64,000 nt of DNA from Neptunicoccus cionae. GTDB taxonomy: Bacteria; Pseudomonadota; Alphaproteobacteria; Rhodobacterales; Rhodobacteraceae. Positions 27,884 to 36,827 of this stretch are shown one piece after another. The position numbers were made by a program, and so were the translations under genes. The stretch lies in the NCBI RefSeq assembly GCF_014643735.1, contig NZ_BMKA01000001.1, positions 558,001 to 622,000 on the forward strand, given 5' to 3'. Positions within the stretch are counted from its first letter, which is position 1, and every line of letters starts with the position of its first letter. Below the pieces are notes generated by a model. That model was given only the letters and a program-made list of their open reading frames with translations, ran no database searches and was not told where the DNA came from.

Positions 27884-29023
27884 ATGATCCGTTTCTTGCA
27901 TTCTTCCGACCTGCATCTGGGCAAACCCTTTGGCCGCTTCCCCGAAGAGGTGCGCGGCCGCCTGCGCGAGGCGCGCAATGATGTGATTGCCCGTCTGGCC
28001 CGCACCGCACGGGACGGCGGCGCGGAGGTGGTCCTGCTGGCAGGGGATACGTTTGATGCGGAAACCCCGACACCATCGCTGGTGCGCCAGACGCTCAACG
28101 CCATCGCACAGGATTCCGGTTTGCGCTGGGTGATGATGCCGGGCAACCACGATTCCCTAGCGGCGAGCGAACTTTGGCGGGTCATTTCAAACGACAAGCC
28201 GGACAACCTGACGGTGGTTCTGGATAGCCAGCCTTTGACCATTGGCGCGGGGGCTGTCGTGCTGCCTGCACCCTGTACCGCACGCAATCCGGGGCGCGAC
28301 CTGAGCGAGGCAATGGACCAGCCCACACCTGAAGGGGCCATCCGCATCGGGCTTGGCCACGGCGGGATCACGGATTTCAGCGGTGGTGGCGAAAAGACCA
28401 TCTCCGAGGACGGTTCGGCGGCGATCATTCCGCCCGATCGGGCCGAACGCTCCGGTCTGGCCTATCTTGCGCTGGGTGACTGGCACGGGCAGATCGAAGT
28501 GGGTAAACGCACATGGTTTTCCGGCACGCCGGAGCGGGACAGCTTCAAACACCAGATGCAAGCGAGCGCCAATCTTGTGAGCGTGCAGGGCAGTGGGGCA
28601 TTGCCAGACGTTAAGACGGTGCCGACCGGCGTGATCCAGTGGCTTGACCTCGGGTTGGAGTTGATGCCGGACGGGGATTGCGTGGACCAGTTGCATCAGG
28701 GGTTGCCGGAACTGTCGCGCCGCCGCGATGTGCTGGCCCGTTTGCGGGCGGAAGGGCGGATCGGTCTGGCGGAAAAAACGGCGCTGGTGCAGGCTGTGGC
28801 ACAGGTCGCGCCGGATTTTCTATGGTTTGATGACGATCTGAGCAGGCTGCGTCTGACCCATGACACCTCTGATCTGGACAGTGTGGACACGGCGGGGGCG
28901 CTGCGGATGGCGGCGCAAAATCTGGCGGAACGCTCCGACGATGCCAACTTGTCCGCGGATGACCGCGAAGTTGCGGAAAACGCCCTGTCGATGTTGTTCA
29001 CTTTCGCATCGGAGGCCCCATGA
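27884..29023 (+). CDS. DNA repair exonuclease, SbcD/YhaO-type metallophosphoesterase
   Basis: A 379-aa calcineurin-like phosphoesterase. All Mre11-type metal motifs are present: SSDLHLG near residue 7, LLAGDTFD near 52, MMPGNHDS near 84, LGHGG near 150 and GDWHGQ near 198. It should have Mn-dependent nuclease activity and partner the downstream coiled-coil ATPase; similarity is closer in style to YhaO than to classical SbcD. The ATG at 27884 has AAGGGG upstream, and the longer open frame from 27782 has no homologous feel. The stop overlaps the ATPase start by 4 bp (ATGA), showing tight coupling. Confidence 0.9.
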   Translation: MIRFLHSSDLHLGKPFGRFPEEVRGRLREARNDVIARLARTARDGGAEVVLLAGDTFDAETPTPSLVRQTLNAIAQDSGLRWVMMPGNHDSLAASELWRVISNDKPDNLTVVLDSQPLTIGAGAVVLPAPCTARNPGRDLSEAMDQPTPEGAIRIGLGHGGITDFSGGGEKTISEDGSAAIIPPDRAERSGLAYLALGDWHGQIEVGKRTWFSGTPERDSFKHQMQASANLVSVQGSGALPDVKTVPTGVIQWLDLGLELMPDGDCVDQLHQGLPELSRRRDVLARLRAEGRIGLAEKTALVQAVAQVAPDFLWFDDDLSRLRLTHDTSDLDSVDTAGALRMAAQNLAERSDDANLSADDREVAENALSMLFTFASEAP

Positions 29024-31662
29024 AACTGCGGTCTCTCAGCCTGACGAACGTGCGCAAATTTGGCGGTAAAACTGCTACGATCCGCGACATCGGGGATGGT
29101 GTGACGGTGATCTCCGAAGCGAACGAGTTTGGTAAATCCACCTTCTTTGATGCGCTGCATGCGCTGTTTTTTGCGAAATACAGTGGCATGGGCAAGGATC
29201 TGAAGTCTCTGCAACCCCATTCCGGCGGCGCGGTTAAGATCAGCGCCGAGATCGAAATCCCGAGCGGGCGCTTTGTGATTGAAAAGTCGTTTCTGGCGCA
29301 AAAGCGGGCGAGTGTCAGCAAGGCAGGCGGTGCGCTGGTGGCGCAGGACGACGAGGCCGAAAGCTGGATTGCGGCGCTGATGGACAACGGGCTGAACGGT
29401 CCGGCGGGTTTGCTTTGGGTGCGGCAGGGCACAACGGGGCTGGAACCTGTGGCGGACAAGACTGAAAAGGAACGCCTGCTTGGGGCGCGGCGTGATTTGC
29501 TGTCCTCGGTCGCGGGAGAGATCGACAAAGTGACGGGTGGGCGGCGCATGGACCGTGTGCTGGCCCGTTGTCAGGACGAATTGTCAAAGCTTGCCACGGC
29601 GAGCGGTAAGGCGCGGGCGAACGGTCCGTGGAAGCAGCTTCAAGATGAAATCACCCATCTGGAGGCGCGGGAGGCCGAGCTTTCGACCCTGCGGCAGGAA
29701 CTTTCAGACAACCTTGCGGGGCGCAAAACCTGCGAGTCAGAACTGGCGAGGACGAGCGAACCTGACGCGCGAAACCAGCGGAAAGAGGCACTTGCGTCGG
29801 CGCAGGAACGGTACAAAGAGGCACAATCACATGCCACGAAATGCGAGCAGGTTCAGAAAGATCTCGACCTGAAGCATCTGCAATCCGATGCCGCGCAGGC
29901 CACGCTGAACGCGTTGTTGCAGGCGGGGGATCAACTGCAAAAGGCACAGCAGGAAGACGCGGATCTTCAAGGTGCGCTGGATACGGCGAAGCAGGACCTC
30001 GAAGCGGCGCAGAAGCAAGGGCAGCAAGCAGAGGCGCGGTTAAAACAGGCGCAAGGAGCGGTTAAGTCCTTGCGCGAACAGGAAAAAGCCGCACAGCAGG
30101 CGGTGCAGTCCCGTCAGGCGCGCGAACAGGTAAAGCAGTTGGTAGAGCGGCTGGAAAAGGGCGAAACCCATCAACAGGCTTTGGAAGACGCCAAGGCACG
30201 GCTCGATGATATCGTCATCACGCCCGCATTGATGCAAACCGTTACCAAAGCGCAAAACCGTCTGCAACAGGCCACCGCGATGGCAGAGGCGCAGTCGGTC
30301 ACGATCACGCTTCGCTACAGCGGTGCGGCGCGGGTTTGTGTGGAAGGACAAGACGTTCGTGCGGATGAAGCGCTGCCCGTGCCGTCCCGCCGCAATTTCG
30401 ATCTGCCGGGCATCGGTTCAATGGTCGTTGATCCGGGTCGGCGGGAGGACAGTGATCAGGCCGCAGAGGAACTGAAACAGGCGCAAGCGGGATTTGAGGC
30501 GGCATTACAAAAGGCGCAAGTGGCCTCGGTCGAGGAAGCCCACACCGCCCTTGCCGCGCGGCAAGAGGCTGCGCAGCGCAAGGATCTGGCGGAGGGGGTG
30601 ATCGGCTCTCTGGTGCCCGAAGGGATGGAGGCTTTGCGCGGATCGCTCGCCAAGGCGCGGCTTGCGGCGGATGCGGTACCTGCAGGCAAAGACGAGGGCG
30701 CCTATGATCTGGACGGGTTGGCCATAGCGCTGGAAAACGCCGAAGCTGAGGAAAGCGAGGCGCGTGCCGGTTATGAACGCTGCCGCGATGTGTTTACCCG
30801 CGCACGGGAAGCCGAAGGTTTGATGCGCGAAAAGCGGGGCCGCGCTGGTGCTGCGCTGGTACAGGCCAAAGCGGCTTATGGTGATGCAGACAGTTTTGAG
30901 GATCGCAAATCCGCCGCCGCACGGCAGGCCAGCATCGCCCAAACCGCTGCGCAGGATGCGAAGGAAGCGCTTTCGATCCTGCAACAGAACGCGCCCAATC
31001 TGGACACGGCGGCTGCGGATTTGAAACGTGCCTCCACAGTGGTGGAGAATGCAGAAAAGCGGATCGGTCAGTTGAGGAGCCAACTTGTCGAGTATAACGC
31101 GCATATTAAGGCCCGTGCCGAGGACGGGGTCGAAGAAAAGTTGGAAGAGGTAAAGGGCAAACTTGAAACCGCCCGCACGCGCGAAGCCCGTTACAGCCGC
31201 GAGGTGGCATCGCTGAACCTGTTGGTGGCAGAGCTGGAGGGCCGCCGCACACAGGCGCGGGATGTCTATTTCGGGCCGGTCCAGCAGGAGCTTCAACCGC
31301 TGCTCTCGATCTTGCATGACGATGCGGCACTGGAATTTGACAGCAGCCGCCTGTTGCCAAACGGGCTGGAGCGGGGCGGCCAGCATGAAGAACTGGACGC
31401 GCTGAGTGGTGGTACGCAGGAGCAGATCGCCATCCTGACACGGCTGGCCTTTGCCCGTCTATTCGCCCGCCAAGGCCATCCGATGCCGATTATTCTGGAC
31501 GATGCGCTGGTCTATTCGGACGACGACCGGATTGTGAAAATGTTCACCGCACTGCACCGTGTCGCCACTGATTTGCAGGTGATCGTCTTTTCCTGCCGCC
31601 AGATGGCTTTTGCCCAACTGGGCGGGGAACAGCCCGAACTGGTGATAGAGCAGATGGCCTGA
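29020..31662 (+). CDS. SbcC/YhaN-like coiled-coil ATPase
   Basis: An 880-aa Rad50/SbcC-superfamily protein. The N-terminal half-ATPase carries a variant Walker A, EANEFGKST (near residues 31-39), where the first Gly of the P-loop is replaced. The C-terminal half carries the signature SGGTQEQIAILTRLAFARLF near 790 and Walker B PIILDDALVYSDDDRI near 825. Between them are long Ala/Gln/Glu-rich coiled coils. No CxxC zinc hook is present; instead a beta-rich insert occupies about residues 427-475 (ITLRYSGAARVCVEGQDVRA onward). This matches the YhaN/SbcC-like group more than canonical SbcC. It is expected to form a complex with the upstream nuclease and act on DNA ends. Confidence 0.9.
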   Translation: MKLRSLSLTNVRKFGGKTATIRDIGDGVTVISEANEFGKSTFFDALHALFFAKYSGMGKDLKSLQPHSGGAVKISAEIEIPSGRFVIEKSFLAQKRASVSKAGGALVAQDDEAESWIAALMDNGLNGPAGLLWVRQGTTGLEPVADKTEKERLLGARRDLLSSVAGEIDKVTGGRRMDRVLARCQDELSKLATASGKARANGPWKQLQDEITHLEAREAELSTLRQELSDNLAGRKTCESELARTSEPDARNQRKEALASAQERYKEAQSHATKCEQVQKDLDLKHLQSDAAQATLNALLQAGDQLQKAQQEDADLQGALDTAKQDLEAAQKQGQQAEARLKQAQGAVKSLREQEKAAQQAVQSRQAREQVKQLVERLEKGETHQQALEDAKARLDDIVITPALMQTVTKAQNRLQQATAMAEAQSVTITLRYSGAARVCVEGQDVRADEALPVPSRRNFDLPGIGSMVVDPGRREDSDQAAEELKQAQAGFEAALQKAQVASVEEAHTALAARQEAAQRKDLAEGVIGSLVPEGMEALRGSLAKARLAADAVPAGKDEGAYDLDGLAIALENAEAEESEARAGYERCRDVFTRAREAEGLMREKRGRAGAALVQAKAAYGDADSFEDRKSAAARQASIAQTAAQDAKEALSILQQNAPNLDTAAADLKRASTVVENAEKRIGQLRSQLVEYNAHIKARAEDGVEEKLEEVKGKLETARTREARYSREVASLNLLVAELEGRRTQARDVYFGPVQQELQPLLSILHDDAALEFDSSRLLPNGLERGGQHEELDALSGGTQEQIAILTRLAFARLFARQGHPMPIILDDALVYSDDDRIVKMFTALHRVATDLQVIVFSCRQMAFAQLGGEQPELVIEQMA

Positions 31663-31689
31663 CCCGATGACAGGGCAGGCCGCCTTCGC

Positions 31690-33735
31690 CTAAAGGTCTT
31701 TTACCAGCCGCAGCGCATCGTAGATCGCCGCGTGGGTGTTGCGGGCCGACACCGCATCGCCGATACGGAACAATTGGAAGCTGCCGTTTTCATTGCGTTC
31801 AAGGCTCTGCGGATCGCCATTGATCAGCGCGTCATGATCCACCGCCCCGCCATTGCTGCTGTGGGGTTTAAGGTCATGGTAAAGATCGTCTAAGGGCAGG
31901 GTGCCATAGTTCACCACCACCTGATCGTAGTCCTTTTCCTTTGTGTAATCGCTGTAATCCGTGCCAATTGTGGCCCGCAATTTGTTGCCGTCCTGCGTCA
32001 CTCCCGTCAGACGGCGGGTCACAGTGAAGGTGACATCCTTATCCTGCAAGGAGCGCATGTAGGGCACTAGATTCATCGCCATCACATCCGGCGAAAAGGT
32101 CCGGTCCGGTGTCATAATCTCGACTGTTGAACCGGCCAGCGCTGCGGTTTCAGCCGCTTGTAGGGCAGGGTGGTCGCCGCTTTCGTCATAGATCAGAATG
32201 TTCTGCGCCGGTTTCACGTCCCCCGCAATAATATCCCAAGCCGAGACCACATGCGCGGCATCTTTGCCGGTTTCAAACAGTTCCAGATTGGGTATGCCGC
32301 CCGTCGCCACGATGACCACATCAGGGTTCAGCGCAGTAACATCTGCGGGTTCGGCCCATGTGTTGAAATGGAAGGTAACGTCCCGCGCGGCACATTGGGA
32401 CATGCGCCAGTCGATGATGGAGATCATTTCGCGGCGGCGCGGATTCTGTGCGGTCAGGCGGATCTGGCCCCCCGGATCGGGCTGCGCTTCAAACACGGTT
32501 ACGTTATGCCCGCGCTCGGCAGCGACCCGCGCAGCCTCCAGCCCCGCCGGACCGGCGCCGATGATCACGACCTTGCGCGTGGTTTCAGCAGGGGGAATGT
32601 CATGGGGCATGGTTAGTTCACGCCCCGTCGCCGCGTTATGGATACACAGCGCATCGCCCGCCTGATATATCCGGTCCAGACAATAGGTTGCCCCAACGCA
32701 AGGGCGGATGTCATCCTCGCGCCCTTCGATGATCTTGCGCACCACGTGGGGGTCCGCCATATGGGCGCGGGTCATGCCGACCATATCCAGCAGGCCTGCG
32801 TCTATGGCATGGCGTGCGGTGGCCACGTCGGGGATTTTGGCGGCGTGAAAGGTGGGCATGCCGGTGCGTTTCTTCACCTCTCCGGCGAAGTCCAGATGGG
32901 GGGCGTTGGCCATGCCCTGCACCGGAATAACATCTGTCATCGCCGGATCGGTGTGGATGCGCCCGCGAATGACGTTCAAAAAGTCTAGCTGCCCTGTTTC
33001 GGCCAGTTTTTCCGAGATCGCCAAACCTTCTTCGGCGCTGATACCTCCCTTTTGCGCCTCGTCCGCGGTGTAACGAAAGCCGATGATGAACTCCGCGCCG
33101 ACCCGTTTGCGCACCGCTGCCAGCACATCCATCGGAAACCGCATCCGGTTTTCCAGCGTATCCGCACCATAAGGCCCGACCAGATCATTAGTCAGGGGGG
33201 ACCAGAACTGATCCAGCAGATGGCCGTAAACCTGAAGCTCGATCCCGTCCATGCCACCCGCTTTCATCCGCTCCGCTGCGTCGGCGAAATCAGTGATGAT
33301 CCGCTCTATGTCCCAATCCTCGATCAGCTTGGGAAAGGCGCGGTGGGCCGGTTCACGGTGTTTGGACGATGAAACCGAGGGCAGCCAGTCCCCCTTGTTC
33401 CAAGCGGTGCGCCGACCCAGATGGGTTAGCTGGATCATCACCGCACAGCCGTGTTCATGGCAGCCATCTGAAAGCTGCTGAATCCACGGCACAACGTCGT
33501 CACGGTAAGCCAGAATATTGTTGAACACCGGCGGGCTGTCCCGCGACACAGCCGCAGACCCCGCCGTCATCGCCAGCGCCACCCCCGCTTTGGCCCGCTC
33601 TGCGTGATAGGCGGCGTACCGTTCCTTTGGCATCCCGTCTTCAGGATAGGCGGGTTCATGGCTGGTGGTCATGATCCGGTTGCGCAGGGTCAGATGTTTA
33701 AGTTGATAGGGCTGAAGCAGGGGATCTTTGGTCAT
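31690..33735 (-). CDS. NADH:flavin oxidoreductase / FAD-dependent demethylase (DgcA / TMADH-like)
   Basis: A 681-aa fusion of an N-terminal old-yellow-enzyme TIM barrel (FMN; about residues 1-350) and a C-terminal FAD/NAD domain with VVIIGAGPAGLEAARVA near 390. This is the architecture of trimethylamine dehydrogenase, 2,4-dienoyl-CoA reductase and the N-methyl-amino-acid demethylases (DgcA, stachydrine demethylase). The linker Fe-S site reads CVGATYC then a Cys after 11 residues, so one of the usual four Cys is absent. The nearby sarcosine oxidase operon makes dimethylglycine or a similar N-methyl compound plausible as substrate; DgcB is not seen. An inverted repeat lies about 50 bp upstream. 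Confidence 0.85.
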   Translation of the reverse strand: MTKDPLLQPYQLKHLTLRNRIMTTSHEPAYPEDGMPKERYAAYHAERAKAGVALAMTAGSAAVSRDSPPVFNNILAYRDDVVPWIQQLSDGCHEHGCAVMIQLTHLGRRTAWNKGDWLPSVSSSKHREPAHRAFPKLIEDWDIERIITDFADAAERMKAGGMDGIELQVYGHLLDQFWSPLTNDLVGPYGADTLENRMRFPMDVLAAVRKRVGAEFIIGFRYTADEAQKGGISAEEGLAISEKLAETGQLDFLNVIRGRIHTDPAMTDVIPVQGMANAPHLDFAGEVKKRTGMPTFHAAKIPDVATARHAIDAGLLDMVGMTRAHMADPHVVRKIIEGREDDIRPCVGATYCLDRIYQAGDALCIHNAATGRELTMPHDIPPAETTRKVVIIGAGPAGLEAARVAAERGHNVTVFEAQPDPGGQIRLTAQNPRRREMISIIDWRMSQCAARDVTFHFNTWAEPADVTALNPDVVIVATGGIPNLELFETGKDAAHVVSAWDIIAGDVKPAQNILIYDESGDHPALQAAETAALAGSTVEIMTPDRTFSPDVMAMNLVPYMRSLQDKDVTFTVTRRLTGVTQDGNKLRATIGTDYSDYTKEKDYDQVVVNYGTLPLDDLYHDLKPHSSNGGAVDHDALINGDPQSLERNENGSFQLFRIGDAVSARNTHAAIYDALRLVKDL

Positions 33736-34093
33736 GGCTTAGGCTCTGGTTTGGAAGGGAAATGCATTTCTGTCACAGCAGAGCAACTTGACCCGTGTGT
33801 CAAGTCATCAGTAATACGGTCATCCCCCTGTTTCCGGAGGTTGCAATTCCGCGCAATCTGCCGACAAATCAGTTGTATGGGCCAGTAAAGCCTGAAAACT
33901 TTGCTAAGGGCGGGGACGCATTGATCGCACCAGAGATCAAGACCTGCACCAGCCAAGCGCTTGCGCCGCAAGCGCCCTTCCGCCAATGCCCTTTCCATTT
34001 GAGGCGGTTCTGTGCGAAGTAGACCGCTGAACCTCCGCTGCCCGCCAGCGCCCCGCATCCAAAGCCCTGCAGGCGACGAACAAAGTAAATGTC
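33736..34093. other. 358-bp stretch without a recognised gene (DgcA-like / dusA divergent region)
   Basis: Apart from the inverted repeat at 33786-33805 I see no feature. Short open frames on both strands overlap one another and show no family resemblance. A decayed gene cannot be excluded. It must hold the promoters of the DgcA-like gene and dusA, but no consensus hexamers stand out. Confidence 0.5.
33786..33805. promoter_or_regulatory. ACTTGAC-N6-GTCAAGT inverted repeat upstream of DgcA-like gene
   Basis: A perfect 7-bp inverted repeat with a 6-bp spacer lies 51 bp before the start codon of the leftward flavoprotein gene. Size and symmetry fit an operator for a dimeric helix-turn-helix repressor or activator such as a GntR-type protein. 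The regulator is not in the window. Confidence 0.5.
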
Positions 34094-35104
34094 ATGAGTG
34101 TTAAAGCCGTTACCCCAAACACCCGTCCTGATCCACGCCTGTCCGTGGCCCCGATGATGGATTGGACGGATCGTCACTGTCGTTATCTCCATCGGTTACT
34201 GTCGCGCCATACGCTGCTTTACACAGAAATGGTAACGGCGCCTGCGGTGATTCACGGGGATGTGGATCGCTTGCTCGGGTTTGATCCGGCGGAGCATCCG
34301 GTTGCTTTGCAGCTGGGCGGCTCTGATCCGGTGCAATTGGCAAAGGCAACGCGGACGGGGTGTGAGTTTGGCTATGGCGAAGTGAACCTGAATGTCGGCT
34401 GTCCGTCTGATCGGGTGCAGTCGGGGCGTTTCGGGGCCTGTTTGATGAAGGAACCTGCGCTGGTGGCTGACTGTGTGCAGGCCATGATTGAGGCCTCAAC
34501 AGGGGCCAAGATCACGGTGAAATGTCGTATCGGTGTTGATGACCAAATTCCGGCGGATATCCTGCCAGAGTTCCTCGATACAGTCGCGGCACGGGGAATC
34601 AATTCTTTCACAATTCATGCACGAATGGCGTGGCTGGACGGGCTAAGCCCGAAAGAAAATAGAGATATCCCACCTCTGGACTATGAGCTGGTGCATCGGA
34701 TGAAGGCGGAGTTTCCAGAACTGGAAATCATTCTGAACGGCGGGATTGCAGATCTTGATACCGCGATAGAACATATCGAGCGCGGGTTGGACGGGGCGAT
34801 GATCGGGCGGGCGGCCTATCATACGCCCACGGATATTCTGGCCACAGCGGACCGTCGCGTGTTCGGGGAGGGCAGTGACACAACAGCCGAGCAAGCGGTG
34901 GCTGGAATGCTGCCCTACATAGAGGATCACCTCGCCAAAGGTGGGCGGCTGAACCAGATCACGCGGCATATGCTGGGGCTGTTCACTGGGCGTGCGGGCG
35001 CGCGCCAGTGGCGGCGCACCTTGTCCGAGCAGGCCCACAAACCGGGGGCAGGGCCGGAAGTGGTGGAACAGGCCTTGACGCATCTGACGCAAACGGCTGC
35101 GTAA
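34094..35104 (+). CDS. dusA: tRNA-dihydrouridine synthase A
   Basis: A 336-aa FMN- and NADPH-dependent enzyme that reduces uridine (positions 20/20a in the D-loop) to dihydrouridine in tRNA. The TIM barrel starts with LSVAPMMDWTDRHCRYLHR near residue 15. It has QLGGSDPVQLAKATR near 73, the catalytic-Cys segment EVNLNVGCPSDRVQSGRFG near 97 and IHARMAWLDGLSPKENR near 175. NGGIADLDTA near 216 ends in the phosphate-binding loop, then MIGRAAYHTP. The ARMAWLDGLSPKENR segment is typical of DusA rather than DusB or DusC. Ribosome site is weak. A hairpin (35117-35155) separates it from the tauE-like gene. Confidence 0.95.
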   Translation: MSVKAVTPNTRPDPRLSVAPMMDWTDRHCRYLHRLLSRHTLLYTEMVTAPAVIHGDVDRLLGFDPAEHPVALQLGGSDPVQLAKATRTGCEFGYGEVNLNVGCPSDRVQSGRFGACLMKEPALVADCVQAMIEASTGAKITVKCRIGVDDQIPADILPEFLDTVAARGINSFTIHARMAWLDGLSPKENRDIPPLDYELVHRMKAEFPELEIILNGGIADLDTAIEHIERGLDGAMIGRAAYHTPTDILATADRRVFGEGSDTTAEQAVAGMLPYIEDHLAKGGRLNQITRHMLGLFTGRAGARQWRRTLSEQAHKPGAGPEVVEQALTHLTQTAA

Positions 35105-35116
35105 AAACGCTTTTAT

Positions 35117-35155
35117 CCAGACAGGATCGGGGCTATCCAAAGCCGACCTGACTGG
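35117..35155. other. Hairpin between dusA and the TauE/SafE gene
   Basis: CCAG-a-CAGG (35117-35125) pairs with CCTG-a-CTGG (35147-35155), with a possible inner GGC/GCC pair. No T-run follows. It ends 11 bp before the next start codon, so it might affect termination or translation of the downstream gene. Confidence 0.35.
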
Positions 35156-35166
35156 AAAGCGAGACT

Positions 35167-35991
35167 ATGCCTGATTTGTCCACCCTTCTGCCGATGATTG
35201 TTTTACTGATGGGAATCGGCGCATTCGCTGGCGTTTTGGCAGGTTTGCTCGGGGTGGGGGGCGGTATTATTCTTGTGCCGGCGTTCTATTACGCGTTTTC
35301 GGGCCTAGGATATGACAACGCGCAGTTGATGCAGATTTGTCTGGCGACTTCGCTAGCGACAATTGTCTTTACCTCCATGCGCTCTGTGCAGTCCCACAAC
35401 AAAAAAGGCGCTGTGGATTGGAGCATTTTGCGGGGCTGGGCACCCGGTATCGCGGTTGGTGCTGTGATTGGGGTGATGGTGGCGACCGGTTTGCGTTCGA
35501 CCCAGCTGATGGTGATCTTCGGCTGTCTAGGCATTGTGATCGGTCTCTATCTGGCGTTTGGCAAGGCCCATTGGCGGTTGGGCGAACAGATGCCCCGTGG
35601 AATTGTGCAAAGCCTGCTGTCCACGATCATGGGCTTTATGTCGGTGCTTATGGGTATCGGCGGCGGCAGCTTTGGTGTGCCTACGATGACGCTGTTTGGC
35701 GTCCCGATCCACCGCGCTGTGGCAACGGCTGCGGGGTTTGGGTTGGTGATCGCTGTGCCGTCGGTCATCGGTTTTCTGCTTGGCCATCCCGATCCTGTGA
35801 ATTTACCTCCCTATACAATCGGTTACGTAAACATTCCGGCCTTTCTGCTGATCATCTGTATGACCTTGCTGACCGCGCCACTGGGGGTGAAGATCGCCCA
35901 TGCGATGGACCCGAAGCCGTTGAAACGGGTGTTCGCGTTCTTTTTGCTGTTGGTTGCAGCGAATATGCTGCGCAAGGTCTATTTCGGCTGA
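35167..35991 (+). CDS. TauE/SafE family membrane exporter
   Basis: A 274-aa inner-membrane protein with about eight hydrophobic segments. The repeated TauE/SafE motif is visible twice, as AGVLAGLLGVGGGIILVPAF near residues 21-40 and MGFMSVLMGIGGGSFGVPTM near 155-174. The family exports small organosulfur or organic anions such as sulfite or sulfoacetate. The substrate cannot be named here, because no sulfonate-degradation genes are adjacent. GGAAAGCGAG precedes the ATG. It is 62 bp after dusA and convergent with the retropepsin gene. Confidence 0.9.
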   Translation: MPDLSTLLPMIVLLMGIGAFAGVLAGLLGVGGGIILVPAFYYAFSGLGYDNAQLMQICLATSLATIVFTSMRSVQSHNKKGAVDWSILRGWAPGIAVGAVIGVMVATGLRSTQLMVIFGCLGIVIGLYLAFGKAHWRLGEQMPRGIVQSLLSTIMGFMSVLMGIGGGSFGVPTMTLFGVPIHRAVATAAGFGLVIAVPSVIGFLLGHPDPVNLPPYTIGYVNIPAFLLIICMTLLTAPLGVKIAHAMDPKPLKRVFAFFLLLVAANMLRKVYFG

Positions 35992-36037
35992 ACAAACACA
36001 GGCAGTCTGGCTTTGCAGAGGTGGTCCGCAGCCAGAT

Positions 36038-36730
36038 CTATCGGCGCGTTTGGGTGAGGATCATCTTATCCTGTCGCACGATGGTTTCATCAAGTTTGGA
36101 CAGGAAGCTGCTGCCAAGCAGATTGGAATGGTGCAGTCCTTCCGGCGTTACGGCGGCGTTCACATGGTGTACTAGGATGGCATCGCCAATACCGACCTGA
36201 TCAAGCGTTACAAGCGCAATATCAAGGGGCCCAGAGGCCGTTGTAACCCGCGTATCAAACACCAGCCCATCCATGTCCACACCAGCCGCTTTCGCTGTCG
36301 CGTAATTGATCAAGACCAGCGAGGCGCCTGTGTCGATCAGTGCCTCTGTCTTGGTGTCATTAAAGGTCGCCGCAGTGGAATACAGCCCGTTTTCCGCAGT
36401 GATATAGTGCTGCGAAACGGTTTCAAGCGATGCCGCAGACAGGATGATCGTCTCGTTTCGGGCCAGCAGCGTTTCGCGTTGCCATTCCACCGAATACTCC
36501 AGCAACCCCAGAAAAATCGTAACAAACAGGCCCCAACCCGCGTACCGCAGTGTGTTGCCTCTTGAGGGCGTGTTGCGCAGGATTTGTCCGATCACCAGCC
36601 CGAACAAAAAGATCAGGGCGATTGCGGACCACTTCAGATTGGTGTCCAGTATCAGATCGATCAGCTGAACGTCAGCCCGCAGAAAAACCAAGCCCAATAC
36701 GGCCACAATGGCCACGTAAATCCACCGCAT
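36038..36730 (-). CDS. Membrane-anchored retropepsin-like aspartic protease (TIGR02281 type)
   Basis: A 230-aa protein with three N-terminal hydrophobic segments (about residues 3-20, 34-52, 64-85) followed by a single retropepsin-like domain. The active-site triad is in EALIDTGASLVLINYATAKAAG near residue 128, and a second conserved stretch is LGSSFLSKLDE near 208. One DTG per chain implies activity as a homodimer in the periplasm. Alphaproteobacterial members of this family exist, but their substrates are unknown. The ATG at 36730 has AAAGG upstream. It follows DUF1289 in the same direction in the leftward gene series, 97 bp downstream. Confidence 0.85.
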   Translation of the reverse strand: MRWIYVAIVAVLGLVFLRADVQLIDLILDTNLKWSAIALIFLFGLVIGQILRNTPSRGNTLRYAGWGLFVTIFLGLLEYSVEWQRETLLARNETIILSAASLETVSQHYITAENGLYSTAATFNDTKTEALIDTGASLVLINYATAKAAGVDMDGLVFDTRVTTASGPLDIALVTLDQVGIGDAILVHHVNAAVTPEGLHHSNLLGSSFLSKLDETIVRQDKMILTQTRR

Positions 36731-36827
36731 AGTGTATGCCTTTAAAAAATGCACTCAATATGTGGAAGGTTAAGGAAGTTTTAACGGTTTGTCACCTTTC
36801 GCTTTCAAAGCTGTGACAGGTGAGCAG

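Noticed and set aside
36790-36818. Nested TGTCAC/GTGACA and GCTTT/AAAGC repeats after DUF1289
   Set aside because: It could be a terminator of the ccmI-ruvX-DUF1289 series, but no T-run follows on the minus strand; kept out as too weak.
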